From assembly GCF_030372275.1 (NCBI RefSeq), contig NZ_JAUDDJ010000003.1: a stretch of 64,000 nucleotides of DNA. The stretch is one strand, 5' to 3'. A program made the position numbers and the translations under genes. This DNA comes from Lawsonibacter sp900766145. Lineage in GTDB: Bacteria; Bacillota; Clostridia; Oscillospirales; Oscillospiraceae. This document shows, piece by piece, positions 25,940-34,604 of the stretch. Below the pieces are notes generated by a model. It made no database searches. It was not told the DNA's origin and saw only the letters and a program-made list of their open reading frames with translations. Within the stretch, counting starts at the first letter, position 1. Every line of letters starts with the position of its first letter.

Positions 25940-26458
25940 TCATTTTTCCCAGGGGGCTTTTTCTTCTTTCTGCCAGGGGAAGCGGAAACTGTGTTTTTCA
26001 TCGGAGTGGTCGGGGATCGTCTCCTGGATGGCCTGAGCTTCTTGCTTATCCGGCTCATTTTTTTCTGCGGCGGAGGGAGGGACAAACCCGGCGGTGTACA
26101 GCTCCACCTTTCCGCACTGCGGGCAGGCGTACAGATCTACCTCATAATGGTCTGCCAACAAGGTCATCAGCCCACCGCCGCCATCTGCGCCAATGGAGAA
26201 GTTCTCCAGCTTGCGTTCCAGCATGGCGCCGCAGGCGGGGCAGATTTTTCCGGTATTTACATTGGCCTGTACCGTGTCTGCCTTCTGTAAATAGGGAGAA
26301 ACCAGGATTTCCTGTTCCAGGTCCTGCTGTTCTCCGGGGGAGGCTTTGCTCATTCGGACATCACAGGCGCTGCACAAAATCTGCTTGCTGCCGTGAAAGT
26401 CCAGCTCGATCTGATCCAGCAGTCCAACTTTTTTGCCGCAGAGTACACAGTTGGCCAT
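25940..26458 (-). CDS. Zinc-ribbon protein within the pyr operon (paralogue 1)
   Basis: 172-aa cytoplasmic protein with CVLCGKK, CSACD, CPACGAMLERK near 93 and CPQCGKVELY near 132, ending FPWQKEEKAPWEK. Same architecture as the next gene (stop to start 12 nt), but lacking its last CxxCG pair. Conserved spacing of the ribbons suggests a real folded protein. No enzyme motif is recognisable. Its place between pyrF and pyrK may be chance or a link to pyrimidine metabolism. Confidence 0.8.
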   Translation of the reverse strand: MANCVLCGKKVGLLDQIELDFHGSKQILCSACDVRMSKASPGEQQDLEQEILVSPYLQKADTVQANVNTGKICPACGAMLERKLENFSIGADGGGGLMTLLADHYEVDLYACPQCGKVELYTAGFVPPSAAEKNEPDKQEAQAIQETIPDHSDEKHSFRFPWQKEEKAPWEK

Positions 26459-26515
26459 ACGATCTCCTCCTTGTGCAGAGTGGATGATGTTACCGTCCCA
26501 ATCTGGGCGAGGATG

Positions 26516-26545
26516 TTCCCGCTGGGGCCAAGGCCCCAGCGGGAA
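26516..26545. other. Perfect 14-bp hairpin after pyrF
   Basis: Stem 26516-26529 / 26532-26545 with a 2-nt loop. On the minus (coding) strand it is not followed by a T-run, so it may stabilise or process the transcript between pyrF and the zinc-ribbon genes rather than end it. Confidence 0.6.
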
Positions 26546-26552
26546 TTTTGTA

Positions 26553-27479
26553 TTATTCTACGGTTACAAACTGGGCAATGTCGTCCCGCATGGCGATGGC
26601 GGCGTTCCGGGCCGCTTCCTGGAAGTCATGGCCGTCGCCGCCGGTCTTCTTCCAGGCGCACATAATGCCGCGGGAGGAGTTGACGATGGCGCCGTGGCCC
26701 TTCTCGTTGAAGGCGTACTTTACGTCAGCCGCAGTGCCGCCCTGAGCGCCGTAGCCGGGCACCAGGAAGAAGGTGTGGGGCAGACGGGCCCGGAGATCCT
26801 GAATCTGCTGGGGATAGGTGGCACCGGTGACGGCACCGGCCATGGTAAAGCCGTACTTGCCCTCGGTCCCGGCGGCAATCTGTTCGTTGAGCTCGCCCAT
26901 CACCTCATAGATGGTGCGGCCATCGGCGGCCTTCACGTCCTGAAGCTCACCGGAGCCGGGGTTGGAGGTCTTCACCAGCACGAAGGCACACTTGTCCTCG
27001 CCCTTAGCGGCCTCCAGGAAGGGCTTGATGGAGTCGGAGCCCATATAGCCGTTGAGAGTGACGCAGTCGGCGTCAAAGGACTTGAACACCTGGCCCTCGA
27101 TGGGAGCTCCGGAGAGCCAGCCCTCGGCGTAGGCGGTGGCGGTGGAACCGATGTCGCCGCGCTTGATGTCGGCGATGACAAACAGACCCTTCTCCTTGGC
27201 GTAGCGGATGGTGCGCTCCAGCATCTCCATACCCTGCCAGCCCAGGTTCTCATAGTAGGCGCTCTGGGGCTTGACAGCGGGGACGATGTCACACAGAGCA
27301 TCGATCAGGCCCACATTGAACTGCCAGATGGCCTCCACAGCCCCCTTCAGGCCCACGCCATACTTCTCAAAGGCTTCCTTGCGGATATACTCGGGGACAT
27401 ACTCGATGCGGGCGTCCAGCCCGGCCACGGTGGGGTTTTTCTTCTCGCGGATCTTCTCCTGCAGCACGTCAAAAGACAT
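26553..27479 (-). CDS. pyrF: Orotidine 5'-phosphate decarboxylase (type 2)
   Basis: 308-aa TIM-barrel enzyme making UMP from OMP. NPTVAGLDARIEY at the N-terminus and the catalytic DIKRGDIGSTA motif (Lys-Asp-x-Lys type region, about residue 100) identify the longer subfamily 2. VPGYGAQGG and VNSSRGIM bind phosphate. AAGGGAA upstream. Part of the pyrC-F-K-D run. Confidence 0.95.
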   Translation of the reverse strand: MSFDVLQEKIREKKNPTVAGLDARIEYVPEYIRKEAFEKYGVGLKGAVEAIWQFNVGLIDALCDIVPAVKPQSAYYENLGWQGMEMLERTIRYAKEKGLFVIADIKRGDIGSTATAYAEGWLSGAPIEGQVFKSFDADCVTLNGYMGSDSIKPFLEAAKGEDKCAFVLVKTSNPGSGELQDVKAADGRTIYEVMGELNEQIAAGTEGKYGFTMAGAVTGATYPQQIQDLRARLPHTFFLVPGYGAQGGTAADVKYAFNEKGHGAIVNSSRGIMCAWKKTGGDGHDFQEAARNAAIAMRDDIAQFVTVE

Positions 27480-27538
27480 GGTTGATCTTCCCTTCTCTTT
27501 TTAAAATCGAATTCTGCCAGCGGCAGTTTCTATCTGCT

Positions 27539-28819
27539 TCAGCGGTCCTGATAAATCACATTTCCGCCTACAATGGTGTACTTCACCTTACCCTTGACCT
27601 CACGTCCGGCAAAGGGGGTGTTCCGGGCCTTGGAGGCAAACTGCTCCGGGTCGATGGTCCAGACTTCCTCAGGGTCAAAGATGGTGATATCGGCATCGCT
27701 GCCCAAGGACAGGCGGCCCTTGGAGCTGAGATGCAGAATGGAGGCGGGGGTATAGGTCATGCGCTTGATGATCTCGGGCAGTTTCATCTTGCCCGTGTGA
27801 TAGAGCTCGGTGAGGGTGATGGCCAGGGAGGTCTCCAGGCCCACCATACCGCTGGGCGCCCGGGTGAGGGGGCGGGACTTCTCCTCGGCGGAGTGAGGGG
27901 CGTGGTCGGTGGCGATGGCGTCGATGGTGCCGTCCTTCAGGCCGGTGATGATGCCCTTGATGTCCTTGGCGGTACGCAGCGGGGGATTGACCCGGGCCAT
28001 GGAGCCCTGGGTGAGGATCTCGTCCTCTGTGAGGGTGAAGTACTGGGGGCAGGTCTCGCAGGTGATGGCCACGCCACGCTTTTTCATCCGGCGGATGATG
28101 TCCACGCTCTTGGCGGTGGACACATGACAGATGTGCACATGGGCGCCGGTCTCCTCGGCCAGCATGGCGTCCCGCATGACCATAATTTCCTCGGCAATCG
28201 CAGGCCGTCCCTCCAGCCACAGCTGGCGGGATACGCTGCCCTCGTTCACGGCCCGGCCCTCTACCATGGTGGTGTCTTCACAATGGCACAGCACCGGCAG
28301 CTCCAGGCGCTTGGCGTGGATCATCACATCCCGCATCAGGTTGGCGTTGTCCACATTGCAGCCGTCATCAGACAGGGCGATCGCGCCCGCCTTTTTCAGC
28401 GCGTCGGCATCCGAGGGCTCCTCGCCCCGCATGCCCAGAGAGACAGCGGCAATGGGGTAGACATGGACCCCGTTGGCCTGGGCGGCCTTGTCTTTGACAT
28501 AGCGGATCTGTTCCGGGTTATCCACTACCGGGTCGGTGTTGGCCATACAGGCCACCGAAGTAACGCCGCCATGGGCGGCGGCGGCAGTACCGGTAAAGAT
28601 GTCCTCCTTGTAGGTGAGTCCGGGGTCACGCAGGTGTACGTGCATGTCCACCAGGCCGGGGCACACCACAAGACCGTCTGCGTCGATTACCTGGTCGGCC
28701 TCCTGCCGGATGTCCTTCTCCAGCTGGACCACTTTTCCGTTTTCGATATACAGGTCTTGAATGGAGACGGTACCGCTTACCGGGTCCACCACACGTCCGT
28801 GTTGAATAAGAAGTTTCAT
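27539..28819 (-). CDS. pyrC: Dihydroorotase
   Basis: 426-aa class I dihydroorotase, a zinc amidohydrolase closing carbamoyl-aspartate to dihydroorotate. DMHVHLRDPG (metal HxH, about residues 59-61), carboxylated-lysine region TYKEDI, CHCEDT, HICHVST, and ATDHAPHS with the catalytic Asp are present. ATG 28819 follows TGGAGG; the frame extends upstream without family sequence. First gene of the pyr operon, with its own promoter about 80 nt upstream. pyrB and the carbamoyl-phosphate synthase genes are not in this window. Confidence 0.95.
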   Translation of the reverse strand: MKLLIQHGRVVDPVSGTVSIQDLYIENGKVVQLEKDIRQEADQVIDADGLVVCPGLVDMHVHLRDPGLTYKEDIFTGTAAAAHGGVTSVACMANTDPVVDNPEQIRYVKDKAAQANGVHVYPIAAVSLGMRGEEPSDADALKKAGAIALSDDGCNVDNANLMRDVMIHAKRLELPVLCHCEDTTMVEGRAVNEGSVSRQLWLEGRPAIAEEIMVMRDAMLAEETGAHVHICHVSTAKSVDIIRRMKKRGVAITCETCPQYFTLTEDEILTQGSMARVNPPLRTAKDIKGIITGLKDGTIDAIATDHAPHSAEEKSRPLTRAPSGMVGLETSLAITLTELYHTGKMKLPEIIKRMTYTPASILHLSSKGRLSLGSDADITIFDPEEVWTIDPEQFASKARNTPFAGREVKGKVKYTIVGGNVIYQDR

Positions 28820-28905
28820 AGTTAAAGAATCCTCCAAAGGGTAGGGCAAATGCCCCGTGCAATGTTCCAAAAATGTGCAGCAATGTGCGCACATACTCAA
28901 CCTAA

Positions 28906-28934
28906 ATTATAGCGGAATCCACAGGATTTAGCAA
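28906..28934 (-). promoter_or_regulatory. Promoter of the pyr operon
   Basis: Minus strand: TTGCTA (28934-28929), 17-nt spacer, perfect TATAAT (28911-28906). The leader of about 80 nt contains small inverted repeats (GTGCGCAC), but I found no PyrR binding-loop consensus. Confidence 0.75.
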
Positions 28935-29015
28935 CGCATTTTTCCCCGAAACCGGAAAGAATAACAATGCGCGCCAAACAAGGGTTTTTGGTGCGGGAAA
29001 GGACGTGAAGAAGCG

Positions 29016-29192
29016 ATGAATGGATGCGGATACGGAAAGTTTTTTCTGGGCATGACCATGGGCATGGCGGCCGGTGCCGCTATGGGCATGACCATGGCCC
29101 CCTCCCGGCGAGAGATGCGGCGGGTGGCCCACAAGGCGGCCAAGAATGTCACCGAGGCGGTGGAGACCCTCACCGATGCCATGGGCATGTGA
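29016..29192 (+). CDS. 58-aa YtxH-like small protein
   Basis: Short gene with a glycine/methionine-rich hydrophobic N-terminus (FFLGMTMGMAAGAAMG) and a basic amphipathic helix (RREMRRVAHKAAKNVTEAVE), the pattern of YtxH-type membrane-anchored small proteins. AAAGGA lies 12 nt upstream. Divergent from pyrC. Function unknown. Confidence 0.6.
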   Translation: MNGCGYGKFFLGMTMGMAAGAAMGMTMAPSRREMRRVAHKAAKNVTEAVETLTDAMGM

Positions 29193-29198
29193 CCACAG

Positions 29199-29227
29199 GC
29201 CCGGCGGAGCAGAGTGCTCCGCCGGGC
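29199..29227. other. 12-bp hairpin between the small protein and the iron-box operon
   Basis: Perfect stem GCCCGGCGGAGC / GCTCCGCCGGGC with a 5-nt loop, followed on the plus strand by seven A residues. It lacks the T-run of a plus-strand terminator, but may still end the small gene's transcript or insulate the next promoter. Confidence 0.55.
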
Positions 29228-29239
29228 AAAAAAAGAGAC

Positions 29240-29268
29240 TTGACAAACTGGTTAGCTTATGCTAATTT
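29240..29268 (+). promoter_or_regulatory. Promoter of the DUF3793-flavodoxin operon
   Basis: TTGACA (29240-29245), 17-nt spacer, TAATTT (29263-29268). The spacer and -10 contain an inverted repeat TTAGC-TTAT-GCTAA (29252-29265). Confidence 0.7.
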
Positions 29269-29291
29269 ACTGTTAGTTAGCGATAACTAAC
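29252..29291 (+). promoter_or_regulatory. Two palindromes, candidate iron (DtxR/FeoA-type) operators
   Basis: TTAGC-4-GCTAA at 29252-29265 and a perfect GTTAGTTA-4-TAACTAAC at 29272-29291 bracket the transcription start. TTAG-rich palindromes of this form are typical of DtxR/MntR-family metalloregulators. Together with the iron-sparing flavodoxin this suggests induction by iron shortage. Confidence 0.55.
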
Positions 29292-29308
29292 TTGAAGGAG
29301 GGATCACA

Positions 29309-29869
29309 CTGACTAGCTTGGATCATCTATTGGCCACCCACTGTGCCCCGGCCCTGGCGGGAATCAAGCCGGCCAGTCTGGTTTCCTGCCAGCGCAGCCG
29401 GTTTCCCCAGCTGCCTCAACTGCTGGATGAGTACCGTAGGGCGTTTGGTCCCAAGGACATACATTTCCAGATCCTTTGTACTTGTTCGGAGCGATATCTT
29501 CTGCTGGTCTACCGCCAGACCATGCTGGAGGACTGTTTGGCCGGAGAAGAGGCGGCGCGGCTGCTGGAGCAGTTCGGTTACCGCCGGGAGGAGCCGCTGG
29601 AGGCAAAGCTGGACCGCCTTGCCCGGCGGGCGGCGGGGCAGGGGGGATTCCCTCATGAAATCGGGCTGTTTTTGGGCTACCCGGTGGAGGATGTGAAAGG
29701 ATTTATCCGCTACGGGGGCGCAGGCTGCAAGCTGTGCGGCTGCTGGAAGGTGTACGGAGATGTGGAACATGCGGCCAGTCAGTTTGCCCGCATTGCCCGG
29801 GTGTGCCGCGCTTGTGTGCGGCGGGTAGAGCAGGGGGAGACCCTGTTTGAAGTGTTTGCTGTGGCATAG
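29309..29869 (+). CDS. DUF3793 family protein
   Basis: About 183-186 aa cytoplasmic protein. The family-defining C-terminal segment is clear: FPHEIGLFLGYPVEDVKGFI, then CGCWKVYGD and a Cys/Arg-rich end. DUF3793 genes often sit beside flavodoxin genes and are linked with iron limitation. The start is unusual: the first ATG-like codon in frame is TTG 29318, 15 nt after the GAAGGAGG site. CTG at 29309 has ideal spacing (6-7 nt) and would add three residues, so I list the CTG as a possible start. Co-transcribed with the flavodoxin. Confidence 0.8.
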   Translation: MTSLDHLLATHCAPALAGIKPASLVSCQRSRFPQLPQLLDEYRRAFGPKDIHFQILCTCSERYLLLVYRQTMLEDCLAGEEAARLLEQFGYRREEPLEAKLDRLARRAAGQGGFPHEIGLFLGYPVEDVKGFIRYGGAGCKLCGCWKVYGDVEHAASQFARIARVCRACVRRVEQGETLFEVFAVA

Positions 29870-29902
29870 CCAAGTATATATGAATATTTTAGGAGGTTTA
29901 CC

Positions 29903-30334
29903 ATGAGTAAGATTGCTGTGATCTACTGGAGCCAGACCGGAAATACCGAAATGATGGCCAACGCCATCGCGGAGGGCATCCGGGAAGCGGGAGCGGAATG
30001 CGATGTGCTCACCGTGCCCGCGGTAAGCGCCGACCAGGCCGCGGAGTACGAGAAGCTGGCCCTGGGCTGTCCCGCCATGGGAGCTGAGGTGCTGGAGGAG
30101 ATGGACTTTGAGCCCTTCTTCACCGAGCTGGAGCGCCGCCTCAGTGGCCGTCCGGTGGCCCTGTTCGGCTCCTACGGCTGGGGCGACGGTCAGTGGATGC
30201 GGGACTGGGTGCAGCGTACCCAGGATGCCAACGCCAACCTCTACCAGGATGAGGGCCTGATGATCAACGAGACCCCCGACGAGGACGGCCTGGAGCAGTG
30301 CCGGGAGTTTGGCCGGGGCTTTGCCAAATATTGA
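29903..30334 (+). CDS. Flavodoxin
   Basis: 143-aa FMN electron carrier, short-chain type. Phosphate-binding loop SQTGNTEMMA at residues 10-19, 60s loop CPAMGAEVLEEMDF and 90s loop GSYGWGDGQW are all present. It can replace ferredoxin when iron is scarce. AGGAGG ribosome binding site, 33 nt after the DUF3793 stop. Confidence 0.93.
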   Translation: MSKIAVIYWSQTGNTEMMANAIAEGIREAGAECDVLTVPAVSADQAAEYEKLALGCPAMGAEVLEEMDFEPFFTELERRLSGRPVALFGSYGWGDGQWMRDWVQRTQDANANLYQDEGLMINETPDEDGLEQCREFGRGFAKY

Positions 30335-30346
30335 TCCAGATACATA

Positions 30347-30384
30347 GAAAACCGGACGGTTCACGAAGGAACCGTCCGGTTTTC
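30347..30384. terminator. Bidirectional terminator after flavodoxin
   Basis: 15-bp stem AAAACCGGACGGTTC / GAACCGTCCGGTTTT. Serves the flavodoxin operon (+) and the converging sugar-kinase gene (-). Confidence 0.85.
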
Positions 30385-30408
30385 GTATGGAAAGGAATGA
30401 AAAAAGCG

Positions 30409-31524
30409 TTAGTTAGGGCGGTATTTGTCCACCACAGCCTTCATGGCGTCCCACTGGTCCTCCATGTCGGCCACCAGCTTGAACTGGGTGCGGCAGCGGT
30501 CCAGGTTCTGGCCCTCCCGGTGGGTGCGGAAGTAGTGGTCACCCTCCAGGTAGTCGGTGAGGAAGCGGATGCCGCACTCCAGGGTCATCAGCTTGGCACC
30601 CCAGGGCAGGTAATCCAGCTCCGCCTGGGTGAGGGCGCCGTTGGCTCCCTCCAGGAAGCCCTGGGTGTACACCTCAAACAGGGACAGGTCGAAGTTCACC
30701 TTGGACAGGTCCTTCTCGTCCTCGGCGCAGTGGTTGGCGCCAAAGCGGATGGAGTCGCCGAAGTCATTGATGGACAGGCCGGGCATCACGGTGTCCAGGT
30801 CGATGACGCACACGCCCTCGCCGCTCTTGCGGTCCATGAGCACGTTGTTGAGCTTGGTGTCGTTGTGGGTCACCCGCAGGGGCAGCTTGCCATTCCGCAG
30901 AGCCTGGAGAGCCACAGAGCAGTCGGCCTCACGGGCGGCGACGAAGTCCAGCTCCGCCTTCACGTCCTTCACCCGGCCCATGGCGTCGGCGGCCACGGCG
31001 GCCTTCAGCTTGGCCAGGCGGTCCTCGGTGTCGTGGAAGCGGGGAATGGTCTCATACAGAGTGTCAGCGGGGTAGTCCTTGAGCATCTGCTGGAAGCGGC
31101 CGAAGGCACGGGCGGAGGCAGCAAACAGCTCCGGGGTCTCGGCGGACTGGAGGCACTTGGTGTCCTCGATGAAGGGGTAGACGCGCCAGGCGCCGCCCTC
31201 AGAGTCGGTATAGAAGTTCTTGCCGTCCTTGGTGGCGTAGACACACATGGTCTCCCGGGTGGGGTCGCCGCCGGCTTCAGCGATGACCTTGCCCAGATAG
31301 GAGGTGACGCCCACGATGTTGGCCATCACCTGGTCGGGGTGATGGAAGGCAGCAGAGCTGATGCGCTGGAGAATAAACCGGCGGCAGGGGTCCTCGCCGG
31401 GCTGGGTGTGGACACAGAAGGTGTCGTTGATGTGGCCGGAGCCGTAGCGCACCGCGCCCACAACCTGACCGCCGAAATCAAAGGCGTTCAGGGCGTCCTG
31501 CAAAAACTGTTCAGCCTGAGACAT
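30409..31524 (-). CDS. nahK: N-acetylhexosamine 1-kinase-like phosphotransferase
   Basis: 371-aa aminoglycoside-phosphotransferase-fold kinase resembling NahK/LnpB, which phosphorylates free GalNAc or GlcNAc at C1 after GH112 cleaves galacto-N-biose or lacto-N-biose. N-lobe: GSGHINDTF loop. Catalytic loop: THNDTKLNNVL (Asp and Asn). Metal-binding Asp: VIDLDTV. The locus contains the matching phosphorylase, nucleotidyltransferase and galE, which strongly supports this role over antibiotic resistance. Last gene of the minus-strand arm. Confidence 0.83.
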   Translation of the reverse strand: MSQAEQFLQDALNAFDFGGQVVGAVRYGSGHINDTFCVHTQPGEDPCRRFILQRISSAAFHHPDQVMANIVGVTSYLGKVIAEAGGDPTRETMCVYATKDGKNFYTDSEGGAWRVYPFIEDTKCLQSAETPELFAASARAFGRFQQMLKDYPADTLYETIPRFHDTEDRLAKLKAAVAADAMGRVKDVKAELDFVAAREADCSVALQALRNGKLPLRVTHNDTKLNNVLMDRKSGEGVCVIDLDTVMPGLSINDFGDSIRFGANHCAEDEKDLSKVNFDLSLFEVYTQGFLEGANGALTQAELDYLPWGAKLMTLECGIRFLTDYLEGDHYFRTHREGQNLDRCRTQFKLVADMEDQWDAMKAVVDKYRPN

Positions 31525-31528
31525 GTCC

Positions 31529-32455
31529 TTATACCTCCCACAGCTTGTCGGGGTAGAGACCGTTGGCGGTCATCTCCGCAATGGCGTTGACTACCACGGG
31601 CTTGTCCTCCCGATAGGTGACGCCGTACCACTTGTCGGCGCTGCGCAGCACCTTGACACGAGCCTTCTTCTCCTCCAGCAGCTGGGTGACCACGCTGGGC
31701 AGGAAGTACTCGCCCTTCAGGGGGTTCTCCGCCAGAGCCTTGTCCAGGAAAGCGGGGAAGCGGGCCTCGGCCTCCTTCAGGAAGCTCTCGGTGAAGCCCC
31801 ACAGGTTCATGGATACGATGGTGTTGCCGCTCAGGTGAGTCCAGGTGGCACCGTCGTCCTCGGTGAAGCGGGCGTCGGCCCCGTCCTTCTCGATGCGGGT
31901 GCGCTCGGTCACCCGGGTGAGGTAGTTCTCACTGTCCTCCTCACAGATGCCGCGGGCCACATGGCCATTCTCGGTGACGGTGTTGCCCAGCAGGTAGCCC
32001 ACCATGGCAAACTCGTAGCAGCCGGGCTGGTCGGGGTGGGACTCCAGGTAGTCGTAGATCTTCTTAAAGCCCTCGGGGCCGTAGTAGTCGTCGGCGTTGA
32101 CCACGGCGAAGGGGCCGTCCACCACCTTGCGGGCGGCCAGGATGGCGTGGGCGGTGCCCCAGGGCTTTACGCGCTCCTCGGGGACGGAGTAGCCCTCGGG
32201 CAGATCGTCCAGCTGCTGATAGGCATACTTCACGTTGATGACCTTGCTCAGACGGTCGCCGATGGCGGCCTTGAAGGTATCCTCGATCTCATGCTTGATG
32301 ACGAAGACCACGGTCTCAAAGCCGGCGCGGCGGGCGTCGTAGATGGAGTAGTCAATGATGAGCTGATTGTGGTTGCCAACAGGGTCCACCTGCTTAAGTC
32401 CGCCGTAGCGGCTGCCCATACCGGCGGCCATAACTACAAGAACCGGTTTTTTCAT
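31529..32455 (-). CDS. Sugar-1-phosphate nucleotidyltransferase (UTP-hexose-1-phosphate uridylyltransferase-like)
   Basis: 308-aa GT-A fold transferase. AAGMGSRYGGLKQ near the N-terminus is the nucleotide-binding loop and VNADDYYG around 107 the metal-binding aspartate region. It probably charges Gal-1-P, GlcNAc-1-P or GalNAc-1-P with UTP. In the bifidobacterial pathway this step is done by the GalT-like LnpC, which is absent here, so this enzyme is the likely substitute. I chose ATG 32455 because AAGGA lies 9 nt before it; the in-frame ATG at 32464 abuts that site. It ends 5 nt before the kinase start. Confidence 0.82.
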   Translation of the reverse strand: MKKPVLVVMAAGMGSRYGGLKQVDPVGNHNQLIIDYSIYDARRAGFETVVFVIKHEIEDTFKAAIGDRLSKVINVKYAYQQLDDLPEGYSVPEERVKPWGTAHAILAARKVVDGPFAVVNADDYYGPEGFKKIYDYLESHPDQPGCYEFAMVGYLLGNTVTENGHVARGICEEDSENYLTRVTERTRIEKDGADARFTEDDGATWTHLSGNTIVSMNLWGFTESFLKEAEARFPAFLDKALAENPLKGEYFLPSVVTQLLEEKKARVKVLRSADKWYGVTYREDKPVVVNAIAEMTANGLYPDKLWEV

Positions 32456-32549
32456 ACAATCCATTCCTTTCTTTCTCGCCCTTTGGGCGCTGTAAGGCCG
32501 GAGGTGGGAGACCGCCTCCGGCCAGTGGGTGTCACATAGGAGAAGCGGC

Positions 32550-33569
32550 TCAGCCCTTGTAGCCGTTGGGGTTCATGGACTGCCACTTCCAGGAGGAGGC
32601 GCACATCTCCTCGATGCCGTACTGAGCCTGCCAGCCCATCTCATTGAGGGCCTTGGCGGGATCGGCGTAGCACTCGGCGATGTCGCCGGGACGGCGGGGA
32701 TCGATGACATAGGGCAGGGTCTTGCCGCAGGCCTTCTCATAGGCGTGGAGGATGTCCAGCACGCTGTAGCCCTTGCCGGTGCCCAGGTTGCACACGAACA
32801 GACCGCACTTGGTGTCCAGCTTCTTCAGCGCGGCCACATGGCCCTTGGCCAGGTCCACTACGTGGATGTAGTCACGCACGCCAGTGCCGTCGGGGGTGGG
32901 ATAGTCGTTACCGTAGACGTGGAGCTTCTCCAGCTTGCCCACGGCCACCTGAGCGATGTAGGGCACCAGGTTGTTGGGGATGCCGTTGGGGTCCTCGCCG
33001 ATGAGGCCGGACTCATGGGCGCCGATGGGGTTGAAGTAGCGCAGCAGAGCCACGTTCATGGTGGGATCGGCGGCGCAGATGTCGGTGAGAATGCGCTCCA
33101 GGAACAGCTTGGTGGTGCCGTAGGGGTTGGTGGTGCCGCCGGTGGGGAAGTCCTCACGGATGGGCACGCTGGCGGGGTCGCCATAGACGGTGGCGGAGGA
33201 GGAGAAGACGAAATTCTTCACTCCGTGACGGCGCATGGCGTTGAGGAGCACCAGGCTGTTGACCAGGTTGTTGGTGTAGTACTCCAGGGGCTTAGCCACG
33301 CTCTCGCCCACTGCCTTCAGACCGGCGAAGTGGATGACCGCGTCAATGTCGGGATACTGGGCAAACAGAGCCTCCACCTGGGCCTCGTCGCACAGCTCGG
33401 TTTTCACAAAGGGAACTTGTTTGCCGGTGATCTTCTCTACACGTTTCAGGGATTCCTCAGAAGAGTTGACCAGATTGTCCGCTACCACGATATCATAGCC
33501 CGCCTGGATAAGCTCCACGCAGGTGTGGCTGCCGATGTAACCGGCGCCGCCGCTGACCAGAATAGACAT
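32550..33569 (-). CDS. galE: UDP-glucose 4-epimerase
   Basis: 339-aa short-chain dehydrogenase-type epimerase interconverting UDP-Gal/UDP-Glc and possibly the N-acetyl forms. GGAGYIGSH NAD loop at residues 7-15, SSATVYG with catalytic Ser near 123, and PYGTTK with the YxxxK pair near 147. AAAGGAG lies 8 nt before ATG 33569. First enzyme gene of the minus-strand arm. Confidence 0.95.
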   Translation of the reverse strand: MSILVSGGAGYIGSHTCVELIQAGYDIVVADNLVNSSEESLKRVEKITGKQVPFVKTELCDEAQVEALFAQYPDIDAVIHFAGLKAVGESVAKPLEYYTNNLVNSLVLLNAMRRHGVKNFVFSSSATVYGDPASVPIREDFPTGGTTNPYGTTKLFLERILTDICAADPTMNVALLRYFNPIGAHESGLIGEDPNGIPNNLVPYIAQVAVGKLEKLHVYGNDYPTPDGTGVRDYIHVVDLAKGHVAALKKLDTKCGLFVCNLGTGKGYSVLDILHAYEKACGKTLPYVIDPRRPGDIAECYADPAKALNEMGWQAQYGIEEMCASSWKWQSMNPNGYKG

Positions 33570-33677
33570 GGGAAGCACTCCTTTCATACTCATGCGCTGA
33601 TGCGCAAATGGGCCGTTCTGACCCCAAATTCATACCTTCATTGTAGTAGCTGGCGCAGGGAAAGAAAATAGACGATT

Positions 33678-34583
33678 CTACACATTGTTTGTACTATCGT
33701 CCGGAGAAACGCCGGGTAGCTCCGAGAGCATTTTGACGCTCCGGGCGTACTCGCTGGGGGACATGCCGGTGACCTTGCGGAAGCGGCGGGAGAAGTAGTG
33801 GACCGACTGGAATCCCAGCCGGGCAGCGATCTGGGTGAAGTTGAGCCGACCGTCCCGGATCATCCGCCGGGCGGCCTGGATCTTCAGGTTCCCGAAGTAC
33901 TCCATCACCCCGCCGCCGGTGTAGGTGTGGAACAGCTTTTGCAGCTGGCTGCGGCCGATGAGGTTGTCCCGGCAGATCTCTTCCAGGGTGAGGGGGCGGT
34001 CCAGATTCTGCTCCATATAGGAGGCCACCCGCTTGAGGCTCTCGTCGCCTCCAGGGGCGGTGAGTGGGGGAGCGGGCTGCTCCCGGCGGCGGATGAGGCG
34101 GATGAGCAGTTCCTCCAGAGCGGCGCATACCAGCTGTTCTCCACCGAAGGGAGAAATCTCCCGGCGCTGGAGGGTTTGGGTGGCAGGGTCGTCCAGGGGA
34201 GTGGAGAAGGCAGCGGTGCTCTCCTCCACAATGCGGGCCAGCAGGGCGCGCTCCGCTTCTCCTGCTGTGGTGATGAGCCCCTGGAAAAAGGCCATGTCGG
34301 GGCTGTCGCAGCCAAAGCTGACCACCACCAGATCCGGGGCCACCCCGGTGGCGGACAGGGCATGGAATTCGCCGGGGGCGTGGAAGATGATCTGGCCCCG
34401 GGTCAGCTCCCACACCTGGTCGCCGGCGGTCACCCGCAGGGAGCCCCGATCCACATAAAGCAGTTCCCAGAAGTCATGGGACTCCCCGGAAAAGGCGTAG
34501 CTTCCGGCGTACTCAAAATAGTGCACCGTGTAGATCTCCTGCACGCGGATGGGGCGCTGGGGCAGCAGGGGAAGATAAGCCAT
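33678..34583 (-). CDS. AraC-family transcriptional regulator (first)
   Basis: 301-aa regulator. The N-terminal half is a cupin sensor domain (FWELLYVDRGSLRV, GQIIFHAPGEFHAL). The C-terminal 100 residues hold the double HTH (PLTLEEICRDNLIGRSQLQKLF and FTQIAARLGFQSVHYFSRRFRKVTGMSPSEY). Encoded beside a second AraC gene and upstream of the galE arm; likely to sense the imported disaccharide or a product. Confidence 0.88.
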   Translation of the reverse strand: MAYLPLLPQRPIRVQEIYTVHYFEYAGSYAFSGESHDFWELLYVDRGSLRVTAGDQVWELTRGQIIFHAPGEFHALSATGVAPDLVVVSFGCDSPDMAFFQGLITTAGEAERALLARIVEESTAAFSTPLDDPATQTLQRREISPFGGEQLVCAALEELLIRLIRRREQPAPPLTAPGGDESLKRVASYMEQNLDRPLTLEEICRDNLIGRSQLQKLFHTYTGGGVMEYFGNLKIQAARRMIRDGRLNFTQIAARLGFQSVHYFSRRFRKVTGMSPSEYARSVKMLSELPGVSPDDSTNNV

Positions 34584-34604
34584 GGCAAAAACTCCTTATC
34601 CACG

